From an uncultured bacterium (lineage in GTDB: Bacteria > Bacillota_I > Bacilli_A > RFN20 > CAG-826): a stretch of 64,000 bases of DNA. Positions 17,796-26,882 of the stretch are shown one piece after another. The translations under genes and the position numbers were made by a program. Numbering within the stretch: position 1 is the stretch's first letter; the number at the start of each line of letters is the position of its first letter. The notes below the pieces were generated by a model. That model saw nothing but the letters and a program-made list of their open reading frames with translations. It was not told where the DNA came from and did not search any database. The stretch is taken from assembly GCA_949291375.1 (NCBI GenBank), contig CASEVI010000001.1, positions 132,980 to 196,979 of the forward strand, written 5' to 3'.

Positions 17796-18609
17796 AGATG
17801 AAATTAAAGATTTTTTTGAGTTAGAATTTTCCCATGCTAAAAAAGAGTTAGGACAAAATTTCTTAATTGATCAAAAAATAATTACTGATATTGTTAATTC
17901 TTTATCTATCAATGAAAATGACAATATTTTAGAAATAGGGCCAGGTCTTGGTGCTTTAACTGGTGAATTATTAACTAAAAATATTCATTTAACAGTTGTT
18001 GAATATGATCAAAAATTCGTAAATTTTTTGAATAATTGCTATTCAAAAAATACTAATTTAACTGTTATAAAAGGAAATTTTCTAACATATAAAGATTATT
18101 CTTTTACAAAATTAATTGGCAATTTACCTTATTATATAACGACCGAAATAATTGAACATATTTTAAAAGACTTCTATAATTTTAAAGAAGGCGTATTTAT
18201 GGTTCAAAGCGAAGCTTTGAACAGATTACTTTCTTTAAAAGGAAAAGATTATAATGCTTTAAATTTAATGATTAATTATGGATTCGATGTAAAAAAGCTA
18301 TTTTTAGTATCTAAAAATTCATTTTTCCCAATGCCAAATGTCGATTCAATTGTTTTTAAGATTGTTAAAAAAGAAAATAGTGACCATAAATTTAATTTAG
18401 CATTATTAAAGGTCGCTAAAACGCTTTTTAAATTTAGAAGAAAAACAATTTATAATAATTTAAAAACGATTATAAATGATGAAAGTTTAATAAAAACTGT
18501 TATAAATAATGTGTTTTTAAAAGAGAATATGAGAGCTGAAGAATTAAGTGTTAATGATTTTACAAATTTAACTAAAGAATTGTTGAAACTTAATATAATT
18601 TCATTATAA
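17785..18609 (+). CDS. rsmA: 16S rRNA dimethyladenosine transferase RsmA (KsgA)
   Basis: Methylates the two adjacent adenosines near the 3' end of 16S rRNA. 274 residues; LGQNFLIDQ (about 22-30), the SAM motif LEIGPGLGALTGEL (about 46-59) and the catalytic NLPYYITTEII (about 112-122) are all present. GGAGG lies before ATG 17785 within the end of rnmV (11-base overlap). Confidence 0.96.
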   Translation: MLNKDEIKDFFELEFSHAKKELGQNFLIDQKIITDIVNSLSINENDNILEIGPGLGALTGELLTKNIHLTVVEYDQKFVNFLNNCYSKNTNLTVIKGNFLTYKDYSFTKLIGNLPYYITTEIIEHILKDFYNFKEGVFMVQSEALNRLLSLKGKDYNALNLMINYGFDVKKLFLVSKNSFFPMPNVDSIVFKIVKKENSDHKFNLALLKVAKTLFKFRRKTIYNNLKTIINDESLIKTVINNVFLKENMRAEELSVNDFTNLTKELLKLNIISL

Positions 18610-18619
18610 TTATTTCGAT

Positions 18620-19471
18620 ATGATAGAAAAAGCGCATGCCAAAATTAATCTTTCTCTTAATTGTTTAGGATTAAGAGAAGATGGATATCACGATATTGAA
18701 TCAATTGTTTTACCAATTGAACTTCATGATACTTTAGTAATCTCTTTATTGCCTAAAACAACACCAGATGATTTTGTTGTTTGTGATGATTTTTCTCTTA
18801 AAATTTCAAAATATAATCTTGTTCATAAAATGATTGATATTTGTCGAGAAAAATGGAAATTTAGTCAACATTTAAGTATTGAAATACATAAAAATATATT
18901 CCTTCAAGCTGGACTTGGAGGAGGAAGCGCTGATGCTGCCGCTGCTTTAAGAGGTATCATTCGACTTTTTAAACTTTCACCTAGCGAAGAAGAAATAAAA
19001 GAAATATGTAATTTAGCAGGAAGCGATGTTCTTGTTCAATTTTTTAATAGACCAGCTATTGTAAAAGGAAGAGGGGATAATATCACTTTTATTGAAGTTC
19101 CTAAAGCTTATTATGTTTTACTTGTTAAATCAATTTATGGTTCTTCCACGCAACAAGTTTTTGAAGAAGCTAATAATAATGATTTAATTCATGGTGATAT
19201 TAATAACGTTTTAAAATTATTTTTAGAAGAAGATTTAATTACTTTAGGGAAAAATGTTTTTAATTCATTATATAAACCAGCTTCAATATTACAAGAAAAG
19301 ATTATTGATACATATAATGATGTTAATAAATATGGATTTGAGGTAGTCTCAATGACTGGTAGTGGTTCCACAATTTTTGCAATTTCTAATGATATTAAAT
19401 TATTAAAAAAAGCTGAAAAAGAATTATATTTTAAAGGATATCATACCGAATTAACTAAACTTATTAAATAA
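18620..19471 (+). CDS. ispE: 4-diphosphocytidyl-2-C-methyl-D-erythritol kinase
   Basis: GHMP kinase of the MEP isoprenoid pathway; shows that isoprenoids are made from pyruvate and glyceraldehyde phosphate. 283 residues; KAHAKINLSLN (3-13), the ATP loop GLGGGSADAAAAL (about 97-109) and MTGSGSTIF near 244. No Shine-Dalgarno precedes the ATG, but TATAAT ends 9 bases upstream (18605-18610), so a very short leader mRNA is possible besides read-through from rsmA. Confidence 0.95.
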   Translation: MIEKAHAKINLSLNCLGLREDGYHDIESIVLPIELHDTLVISLLPKTTPDDFVVCDDFSLKISKYNLVHKMIDICREKWKFSQHLSIEIHKNIFLQAGLGGGSADAAAALRGIIRLFKLSPSEEEIKEICNLAGSDVLVQFFNRPAIVKGRGDNITFIEVPKAYYVLLVKSIYGSSTQQVFEEANNNDLIHGDINNVLKLFLEEDLITLGKNVFNSLYKPASILQEKIIDTYNDVNKYGFEVVSMTGSGSTIFAISNDIKLLKKAEKELYFKGYHTELTKLIK

Positions 19472-19473
19472 AT

Positions 19474-19503
19474 AAAAATGTCGAATTAAATCGACATTTT
19501 TAT
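19474..19503. terminator. Bidirectional terminator after ispE
   Basis: AAAAATGTCGA, 6-base loop, TCGACATTTTT. It serves ispE on the plus strand and the convergent zinc-ribbon gene on the minus strand. Confidence 0.85.
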
Positions 19504-19508
19504 TTATT

Positions 19509-19925
19509 TTATAAACTTAGTATATATCCTAATATATTAACAATTAGTAAGATTATTGCTATGACAAGGAAAATAATTATTCCTATAGCGTTAAGTGATT
19601 TATATTTACCATTTTTTGAAACTAATAAACCAATAATTCCTAAAATTAATCCAATAGGAGAAGAAATAAGAAGTAAAGAAAAAACAATTGACAAAATACC
19701 TAATATTAAACTAGCTTTTCCATTATTATTTTCTTTATTATTCATTAAAGAAGTAGTAATATCACTACCATCATTTAAACCAACTGCTTCGTTATATTCA
19801 TTTTGATTATCTTTATTATCATCTACAGATTTAATTTCATCTAAAAAAGGTTGTTTTTTACCACAACTAGGACAAAATTTTGCATCATCTTCAAGTTTAT
19901 ATCCGCATTCCACGCAATATTTCAT
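19509..19925 (-). CDS. Zinc-ribbon membrane protein (DUF4190-like)
   Basis: 138 residues. An N-terminal zinc ribbon with CVEC (4-7) and CPSC (18-21), then an acidic linker, then two hydrophobic segments (about 70-103 and 108-137): ASLILGILSIVFSLLLISS...GLILGIIGLLVS resembles DUF4190/DUF4870-type membrane regions. Function unknown. It is a single-gene unit convergent with ispE. Confidence 0.75.
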   Translation of the reverse strand: MKYCVECGYKLEDDAKFCPSCGKKQPFLDEIKSVDDNKDNQNEYNEAVGLNDGSDITTSLMNNKENNNGKASLILGILSIVFSLLLISSPIGLILGIIGLLVSKNGKYKSLNAIGIIIFLVIAIILLIVNILGYILSL

Positions 19926-19977
19926 TTTAATTACCCTACCTTTATTTATAAATTATAAAGATTTAACAATTAAATTA

Positions 19978-20005
19978 AAAGAGACTAACAAAATGTTAGT
20001 CTCTA
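19978..20005 (-). terminator. Terminator after ppdK
   Basis: GAGACTAACA, loop AAA, TGTTAGTCTC; on the minus strand it is followed by TTTTAATTT. It lies about 35 bases past the ppdK stop. Confidence 0.8.
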
Positions 20006-20036
20006 TTTATGGTCTTTTTAGAATAAATAAATTTAA

Positions 20037-22694
20037 TTATTTACCTTCTTTTTTAAGTAAGATTTCAGCTTGTGCAGCTGCAAGTCTTGCAATTGGGACT
20101 CTATATGGAGAACATGAGACATAGTCTAATCCGACTCTATTGAAGAATTCAATACTTCTTGGATCACCACCGTGTTCACCACAAACACCAGTTAAGAGAT
20201 TAGGACGTGTTTCTCTACCATCTTTAACTGCCATTTTGATTAATTTACCAACACCTTTTTGGTCGACAGTTTGGAATGGATCAAATTCTAAGATCTTATT
20301 GCTATAGTAATCTGGTAAGAATTTAGAAGCATCATCTCTTGAGAAACCAAATGTCATTTGTGTTAAGTCGTTAGTACCGAATGAATAGAATTCAGCTTCA
20401 CTTGCGATTTCTCCAGAAAGTAATGCAGCACGTGGAATTTCAATCATTGTACCAACGTGGTAATGTAAGTGAGAATTATGTTCTGCTAAGACTTTATCAG
20501 CTTCATCACAAATAACTTTCTTAACGAATTTGAATTCTTTAAGATCAAGAGTTAATGGAATCATGATTTCTGGTTGAATATCACGTTTTAATTCTTCACT
20601 AGCTTTAATTGCTGCTTCAATAATAGCTCTTGCTTGCATTCTACCAATTTCTGGATAGGAGACATCTAATCTACATCCTCTATGACCCATCATTGGGTTG
20701 AATTCATGTAAGTAAGCAATTCTATCTTTAATTTCTTGGACAGTTTTATTTAAAGCTTTTGCTAATTCTTCAATCTTATCTTCTTCTTGTGGTAAGAATT
20801 CATGGAGAGGTGGGTCAAGTAATCTAATGTTAACATTGATTTCTTTTAAGTCTTTCATGGACATATATAATCCATAGAAGTCATCTCTTTGATATGGAAG
20901 AAGTTCTGCTAAAGCTGCTTCTCTTTCTTCGACAGTGTCAGAAAGAATCATTTTTCTCATATGGAAGATTCTATCTTTATCGAAGAACATATGTTCTGTT
21001 CTACAAAGACCAATACCTTCAGCACCGAATTTAGCTGCTTGGAGAGCATCACGTGGAGTATCAGCGTTTGTTCTAATTGATAATCTCTTATATTTATTAG
21101 CTAAGGTCATTAATCTACCAAAGTTACCTGATGATGTATCGGCTTCGACGAGTTTAAGTGCGCCTTCATAAACATCACCTGTTGAACCATTGAGGGAGAT
21201 AGTATCTTTATCTGTATAAACTTTACCATTGATTGTGAGAGTTCTGTTTTCTTCATCAACGATAGCAGCACTACAACCAGTGATACAGCATTTACCCATA
21301 CCTCTAGCGACAACAGCTGCGTGAGAAGTCATACCTCCTCTCATTGTTAAGATACCTTCAGCTGCAACCATACCTTCGATATCTTCTGGAGATGTTTCAG
21401 CTCTAACTAAGACAACTTTTTCACCATTTGCGTGTCTTTCTTCAGCTTCTTTAGCATCGAAAGCGAGTTTACCAACGCCTGCACCTGGAGATGCTGGGTT
21501 ACCTGAAGCGACTGGTGTATGAGCTTTTAAATCGTCCTTATCGAATGTTGGGTGTAAGAGAGAATCTAATAATTGTGGTTCGATTCTGCAAACTGCTGTT
21601 TCTTCATCAATAACGCCTTCGTCTAATAAATCGAATGCGATTTGTAATGAAGCTTGAGCTGTTCTCTTACCGTTTCTTGTTTGTAAGAAATAGAGTTTTC
21701 CGTTCTCAACGGTATATTCCATATCTTGCATATCTTTATAGTGAGCTTCCATTTGTTTAATTGTTTTTGCAAATTGTTCATAAACTTCTGGCATTCTCTT
21801 CTTTAATTCATCGATATGCATTGGAGTTCTAATACCTGCAACAACGTCTTCACCTTGAGCGCATGGTAAATATTCAGCATAGATTTCTTTTTTACCAGTA
21901 GATGGGTCTCTTGAGAAAGCAACACCTGTACCGGAATTGTCATTTAAGTTACCGAAGACCATTGATTGAACGTTAACTGCAGTACCCCATTCATAAGGAA
22001 TGCCATTCATCTTACGATATACGTTTGCTCTATCGTTATCCCATGATCTAAAGACAGCTGTGACTGCTTCGTGTAATTGGACATATGGATCACTTGGGAA
22101 GTCTTCGCCAAATGTATCATGATAGTATTGTTTATATTTTTTAACTAATTCTTTTAAATCTTCTGCTGGGACATCGCTATCGAGTTTGTAACCTTTTGAT
22201 GTTTTTAAATCATCTAACATTTTATCCATGTTAGTTCTTGGATGACCTTTAGCAATGTTTGTGAACATTAAGATAAATCTACGATATGAATCGTAAGCAA
22301 ATCTTTCGTTTCCACTAGCTTTTGCTAATAATTCGACAGAAGTATCGTTTAAACCTAAGTTTAAGATTGTATCCATCATACCTGGCATTGAAACTCTAGC
22401 ACCTGAACGGACTGAGACAAGTAAAGGCATTTTTGTTGGATCGATACCACCAAATGATTTTCCTGATTCTTTTTCAACATCTCTAATTCCTTCATCGATT
22501 TGAGCGATTAAATAATCAGGCATTGTTTTATTACTTTGATAATAAAGAGTACAAGCTTCAGTTGTAATTGTGAAACCTTGTGGAATTGGTACTCCAATGT
22601 AGGTCATTTCAGCAAGACCTGCACCTTTTCCGCCTAAAAGTTCTTTACCTAAGCCATGTGCATCTTTAAAAAGGTAAACATATTGTTTTGCCAT
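20037..22694 (-). CDS. ppdK: Pyruvate, phosphate dikinase
   Basis: Interconverts pyruvate + ATP + Pi and PEP + AMP + PPi; in anaerobes it often runs toward ATP formation in glycolysis. The 885 residues show the N-terminal ATP-grasp part (GGKGAGLAEM, 18-27), the phosphohistidine loop GGMTSHAAVVARGMGKCC (about 453-470) and the C-terminal PEP/pyruvate barrel with CGEHGGDP (about 833-840) carrying the catalytic Cys. AGGAGG precedes the ATG. Codons are visibly richer in G and C than in neighbours, as for a highly expressed gene. Confidence 0.98.
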   Translation of the reverse strand: MAKQYVYLFKDAHGLGKELLGGKGAGLAEMTYIGVPIPQGFTITTEACTLYYQSNKTMPDYLIAQIDEGIRDVEKESGKSFGGIDPTKMPLLVSVRSGARVSMPGMMDTILNLGLNDTSVELLAKASGNERFAYDSYRRFILMFTNIAKGHPRTNMDKMLDDLKTSKGYKLDSDVPAEDLKELVKKYKQYYHDTFGEDFPSDPYVQLHEAVTAVFRSWDNDRANVYRKMNGIPYEWGTAVNVQSMVFGNLNDNSGTGVAFSRDPSTGKKEIYAEYLPCAQGEDVVAGIRTPMHIDELKKRMPEVYEQFAKTIKQMEAHYKDMQDMEYTVENGKLYFLQTRNGKRTAQASLQIAFDLLDEGVIDEETAVCRIEPQLLDSLLHPTFDKDDLKAHTPVASGNPASPGAGVGKLAFDAKEAEERHANGEKVVLVRAETSPEDIEGMVAAEGILTMRGGMTSHAAVVARGMGKCCITGCSAAIVDEENRTLTINGKVYTDKDTISLNGSTGDVYEGALKLVEADTSSGNFGRLMTLANKYKRLSIRTNADTPRDALQAAKFGAEGIGLCRTEHMFFDKDRIFHMRKMILSDTVEEREAALAELLPYQRDDFYGLYMSMKDLKEINVNIRLLDPPLHEFLPQEEDKIEELAKALNKTVQEIKDRIAYLHEFNPMMGHRGCRLDVSYPEIGRMQARAIIEAAIKASEELKRDIQPEIMIPLTLDLKEFKFVKKVICDEADKVLAEHNSHLHYHVGTMIEIPRAALLSGEIASEAEFYSFGTNDLTQMTFGFSRDDASKFLPDYYSNKILEFDPFQTVDQKGVGKLIKMAVKDGRETRPNLLTGVCGEHGGDPRSIEFFNRVGLDYVSCSPYRVPIARLAAAQAEILLKKEGK

Positions 22695-22790
22695 TTTTCT
22701 ATATTTCCTCCTAAAAAAATGTTTGGTTCAAAACCTTACGTCGAGATTATAACATTTTTAAAACTAATTTGATATAAATATCAAAAAGAA

Positions 22791-22796
22791 TATAAT
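22791..22796 (+). promoter_or_regulatory. -10 element of the FGGY kinase gene
   Basis: TATAAT ends 10 bases before ATG 22807, predicting a leader of about 4 nt; TTTGAT lies 17 bases upstream as a possible -35. No Shine-Dalgarno. Confidence 0.5.
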
Positions 22797-22806
22797 AAAT
22801 GTATTT

Positions 22807-24372
22807 ATGAGTTGTGTTATAAGTATTGATTATGGAACTCAATCTGTAAGAGTTTCTGTTATAAATGATAAGGGCGATTTTCTCGCTTTCGAACAAGAAA
22901 AATATAATCCACCTTACTTTTCAATTAAGCCAGGGTATTGTGAACAAAATGCTGATTATTACTACGATATGATGTGTAAAGCAGCTAAAAGATTGGTTAG
23001 AAAAAACAAAGATTTAATTAATCAATGTTCTTCGATTTCTTCAACTTGTTTTAGGGATACTTATGTCTTATTAGACAAAGATTTTAAACCAATTAGACCA
23101 GCAATTATTTGGTTAGATCAAAGGAAAGCTAAGCTTGAAAAGAAAATACCTTTAGTTTATTCACTTGCCTTCTGGATTGTTGGAATGAGTGAAACAATAA
23201 TTTTAAATAGAAAAAGAACACCTGCATTATGGATTCAAGAAAATGAAAAAGATAATTGGGCAAAAACTAGATATTATGCTCCATTAAATTCATATTTGAA
23301 TTATCGTATGTTAGGAATTTTAGGAGATAGTGCATCAAATATGATTGGCCATGCTCCTATTTGTTTTAAAACTGGGAAACCTTATGGGAAAAGCAGTTTA
23401 AAAGGAATTATTTATGGGATAGATCCAAAAATGCTTCCAAAGATTTTTTCTGTAGGTGAAGAGATAGGAAAAATAACAGAAAGTTGTCACGTGGAAACTG
23501 GTCTTCCTGAAGGATTAGCATATATTGGTACTGGAAATGATAAGAGTTGTGAAGCACTTGGAGCTGGTGCTATCGAGCCATATAGTGCCCATGCAAGTTT
23601 TGGAACAAGTTGTTCAATTTCGATGACTAGCAAGAAATATTTTGAACCAATTCATTTTTTACCTTCTTATATTAGTGCTTATCCAGGTTTTTATAATGGA
23701 GAAGTTCAAATTTATAGAGGAGCATGGATGTTGACTTGGTTTTCAAAAGAATTTGCAAAAGAAGAAGTTAATGAAGCCGAAATTGAAAAAATTGCCCCTG
23801 AGGAATTATTAAATCAAAAAATTTTAGATGTACCTCCTGGAAGTAATGGTCTTGTTGTTCAACCATATTGGGGACCTCAACTTGATAAACCTTTAGGAAA
23901 AGGTTCGATGATTGGTTTTTATGATGATGTTCATACAAAATATCATATTTATAGAGCAATTATTGAAGGTCTTGGATATGCTTTAAAAGAAGGGCTTATT
24001 TCAATTCAAAAAAGAAGTCATCAAAAATGTAAATATGTAACAATTAGTGGTGGAGGTTCAAAATCTGATGCAATATGTCAAATTACTGCTGATATTTTAA
24101 ATCTCCCAGTTTATAAACCACGCAATTATGAAGCCTCTTCTTTAGGCTGTGCAATGTCTCAATTTATCTCATTAAAAGTTTTTGAATGCGTTAATGATGC
24201 TAAAAAATCAATGATAAAATACGATAAAATTTTTAAACCAAACAAAGTTGATAGCGAAAAATATTCTTATCTTTATAAAAAAGTATATTCAACTATTTAT
24301 CCTCAACTTAAAAAAACATATTCTTCTTTATCTGATTATTTAGAAAAAAATAATGAAGGAACAATAAAATAA
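22807..24372 (+). CDS. FGGY-family carbohydrate kinase (xylulokinase-like)
   Basis: Sugar kinase of the hexokinase/actin fold, 521 residues. The phosphate-1 motif is IDYGTQSVRVSV (6-17), followed by PAIIWLDQRKAK (about 98-109), AHASFGTSCSISMTS (about 259-273) and the FGGY signature part TISGGGSKSDAICQITADI (about 414-432). The sugar cannot be assigned; FGGY members act on xylulose, glycerol, ribulose and others. It stands alone, divergent from ppdK, and is followed by a lipoprotein gene. It carries a weaker parS-like motif at 23488. Confidence 0.88.
   Translation: MSCVISIDYGTQSVRVSVINDKGDFLAFEQEKYNPPYFSIKPGYCEQNADYYYDMMCKAAKRLVRKNKDLINQCSSISSTCFRDTYVLLDKDFKPIRPAIIWLDQRKAKLEKKIPLVYSLAFWIVGMSETIILNRKRTPALWIQENEKDNWAKTRYYAPLNSYLNYRMLGILGDSASNMIGHAPICFKTGKPYGKSSLKGIIYGIDPKMLPKIFSVGEEIGKITESCHVETGLPEGLAYIGTGNDKSCEALGAGAIEPYSAHASFGTSCSISMTSKKYFEPIHFLPSYISAYPGFYNGEVQIYRGAWMLTWFSKEFAKEEVNEAEIEKIAPEELLNQKILDVPPGSNGLVVQPYWGPQLDKPLGKGSMIGFYDDVHTKYHIYRAIIEGLGYALKEGLISIQKRSHQKCKYVTISGGGSKSDAICQITADILNLPVYKPRNYEASSLGCAMSQFISLKVFECVNDAKKSMIKYDKIFKPNKVDSEKYSYLYKKVYSTIYPQLKKTYSSLSDYLEKNNEGTIK
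23485..23496. promoter_or_regulatory. Weak parS-like site inside the FGGY kinase gene
   Basis: TGTCACGTGGAA: one mismatch to the core TTTCACGTGGAA. Confidence 0.35.
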
Positions 24373-24421
24373 TTGCACCTTTTTATGTTTTTATTAATCT
24401 TAATAAATAAGAGGTTAAAAA

Positions 24422-24979
24422 ATGAAAAAATATTTATTTAAAATATTGTTATTATTTTCTTCTCTATGTATTTCTTTAACTAGTTGTAATATAAAAAATC
24501 TTTTAAAAAGACCGAAAGATTGGAACGAAGAATTTTGGTTTCTTGATAAAATTGAAGGAAATATCGATTTAAATAAGTATTTTTTTTATACTGATCCTTT
24601 TTGTTTTGGATGTAGTCCAAACTATTATTTAAAAAATTACGGTGAATTTTATTATGATGAAAATGGAAATATAAATAAACCTTTAAAAATCGTTCTTTAT
24701 ACAATTGATAATTATCCAGATTTATCATCAAAAGAAAAACATGTTATTAGTTTATATATAAGTGATGAAAATGTAAGTTTTTATAATTTAACAGTGAATT
24801 CATCAATTAATGAATTTAAAACTACAATGTTAGGTTTTGATTTTTCAATAAAAGAAGAAAAGACAAATTATATTTATTTAAAAAAAGATAATATTAATGC
24901 AATATTTGATAAAAGAAGCGAAATAAATAATGTTACTTTTTTTAGTGAAAGAACTAATAAAGAAGGAATAGTTTATTAA
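24422..24979 (+). CDS. Putative lipoprotein of unknown function
   Basis: 185 residues. Signal peptide with lipobox LTSC (Cys at about 22), so the protein should be anchored on the outer face of the membrane. The mature part has a CFGC pair (about 60-63) but no thioredoxin-like context is evident. No family recognised. AGAGG ribosome site. Position between the FGGY kinase and a terminator gives no clear functional hint. Confidence 0.75.
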   Translation: MKKYLFKILLLFSSLCISLTSCNIKNLLKRPKDWNEEFWFLDKIEGNIDLNKYFFYTDPFCFGCSPNYYLKNYGEFYYDENGNINKPLKIVLYTIDNYPDLSSKEKHVISLYISDENVSFYNLTVNSSINEFKTTMLGFDFSIKEEKTNYIYLKKDNINAIFDKRSEINNVTFFSERTNKEGIVY

Positions 24980-24989
24980 TTTATATATT

Positions 24990-25029
24990 AAAAGCACTGA
25001 TATTTTTGATTATATCAGTGCTTTTTTTC
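24990..25029. terminator. Bidirectional terminator
   Basis: AAAGCACTGATAT, 7-base loop, ATATCAGTGCTTTTTTT; ends the lipoprotein gene (plus) and the ABC exporter operon (minus). Confidence 0.9.
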
Positions 25030-25049
25030 TTATTTTAAAATAAATAATA

Positions 25050-26882
25050 TTAACTTTCTAATACACTATTTTCTTCTTTGGCCATAGGATTAATTCCAGA
25101 GAATTGAGAATTATAAAGTTCAGCATAGAAACCATTTTTAGCAAGTAATTCTTGATGGCTTCCAGTTTCAACAATATGTCCTTTTTTCATGACAATAATA
25201 GTTTTAGCATTTTTAATTGTTGATAAACGGTGAGCGATAACAAAAGAGGTTCTTCCTTTCATAATGTTATCTAATGCATCTTGAATTAATTGTTCAGTAC
25301 GAGTATCAACTGAAGAAGTAGCTTCATCTAAAATTAAGATTTTTGGTTTAGATAGAATTGCCCTAGCAATTGTTAAAAGTTGTCTTTGACCTTGAGAAAT
25401 ATTATTTCCGTCTTCATTTAACATATAATTATATCCACCGGGTAAAGTTTCGATAAAGTGATGAATATGAGCATCTTTGCAAGCTTCAATAATTTCTTCA
25501 TTTGTAGCTTCTTGGTTACCATAAAGTAAATTTTCTTTAATAGTTCCTTTAAATAACCAAGTATCTTGTAAAACCATACCAATTGATCCTCTTAAACAGT
25601 TTTTAGTATAGTCTTTAGTTGAAATATTATCGAGTTTTATAGTTCCAGAATTGATTTCATAGAATCTCATAATTAAATTAACTAAAGTAGTTTTTCCAGC
25701 ACCAGTAGGACCAACAATAGCAATCATATCGCCAGCATTAACATGTAAATTCATATCTTCGATTAATGGTTTATCTACAGAATAAGAGAAATCTACATGT
25801 TCAAAATCAAACATACCTTTGATATTTTCCTCACTAGTTATAGCATTTTCACTATCTTTAACTTCTTCATTTTCTTCTAAAAGGGAATAAATTCTTTCTC
25901 CACTAGCTACAACCGATTGGATAATATTAGCAATTTGTCCAATTTGTTGGAGTGGTCTAGTGAAAAGATTTAAATAAAGGAAGAAAGAAATCATTGTTCC
26001 AGCTGTAGAAACAATTCCAGCAACAACAGCAATTCCTACATAACAAAGATTATTAACAAAGAAAGTAGTTGGGAAAATCAAACCAGATAAAAATTGAGAA
26101 TAACGATCGCTTTTTTCCATTGAAATATTAGTTTTTTCAAATGATTCTTCAACATCTTTTTCTTTATTAAATAATTTTATAATTTTATATCCAGCGTAAG
26201 TTTCTTCGATTTTTCCGTTTAATTCACCTAAATCTTTTCTATATTTTGTGAATAATTTTCCTGAGAAAACAGAAATAAATATAATAAAAACAAAAGATAA
26301 AGGTAAGGAAACGAAAGCAACTAAAGCAATTCTCCAATCAATTATTAACATTGCAATTAAGGAACCGAAGAAAAGTGTAATTCCAGAGAAAATTTGTGTA
26401 ATAATTGATTGTAAGTTTCTTGAAATATTATCAACATCGTTAGTTCCTACTGATAAAGTATCTCCATAAGGCACTCTGTCGAAGTATGAAAGTGGCAATT
26501 TATCTAATTTATTTTGAATTTTAACTCTCATATCATATGAATAACGTGCGCTTACAGAAACGGCAGTAAATTCACTTAACCATGATAATAAAGCGGCAAT
26601 TGCATATAATCCTAATAAAAGTCCAAAATTAGATAAGAATATATCCCATTTGATTGTAACTGTTAATTCAAGCTCATTTATAGTAAACATGTTTGAAGCA
26701 TTATCTAATATTGTCCTTAAAAGGCTAGGAGTGATAACGGTTAAAATAGCACTTCCAATTGCCAGAATCACAATAAAAAGTATTAAATGCCATTGATTTG
26801 CAAAATCTTTTAGCATTTTTCTAAAGGTCTTTTTAAATTCTTTTGGTTTTTCGTTTTGACCCATTCTTCCTCTTGGTGGCAT
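25050..26882 (-). CDS. ABC exporter subunit with consensus catalytic residues
   Basis: 610 residues: an N-terminal six-helix exporter membrane domain (about 30-330) and an ATPase domain. Walker A GPTGAGKTT is at about 393-401, Walker B ILILDEATSSVD has the catalytic Glu, but the signature is ISQGQ rather than LSGGQ. Its start overlaps the stop of the 730-residue partner by one base (TAATG). The pair forms a heterodimeric exporter with one degenerate site. Substrate is unknown; homologues export drugs, peptides or lipids. Confidence 0.93.
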   Translation of the reverse strand: MPPRGRMGQNEKPKEFKKTFRKMLKDFANQWHLILFIVILAIGSAILTVITPSLLRTILDNASNMFTINELELTVTIKWDIFLSNFGLLLGLYAIAALLSWLSEFTAVSVSARYSYDMRVKIQNKLDKLPLSYFDRVPYGDTLSVGTNDVDNISRNLQSIITQIFSGITLFFGSLIAMLIIDWRIALVAFVSLPLSFVFIIFISVFSGKLFTKYRKDLGELNGKIEETYAGYKIIKLFNKEKDVEESFEKTNISMEKSDRYSQFLSGLIFPTTFFVNNLCYVGIAVVAGIVSTAGTMISFFLYLNLFTRPLQQIGQIANIIQSVVASGERIYSLLEENEEVKDSENAITSEENIKGMFDFEHVDFSYSVDKPLIEDMNLHVNAGDMIAIVGPTGAGKTTLVNLIMRFYEINSGTIKLDNISTKDYTKNCLRGSIGMVLQDTWLFKGTIKENLLYGNQEATNEEIIEACKDAHIHHFIETLPGGYNYMLNEDGNNISQGQRQLLTIARAILSKPKILILDEATSSVDTRTEQLIQDALDNIMKGRTSFVIAHRLSTIKNAKTIIVMKKGHIVETGSHQELLAKNGFYAELYNSQFSGINPMAKEENSVLES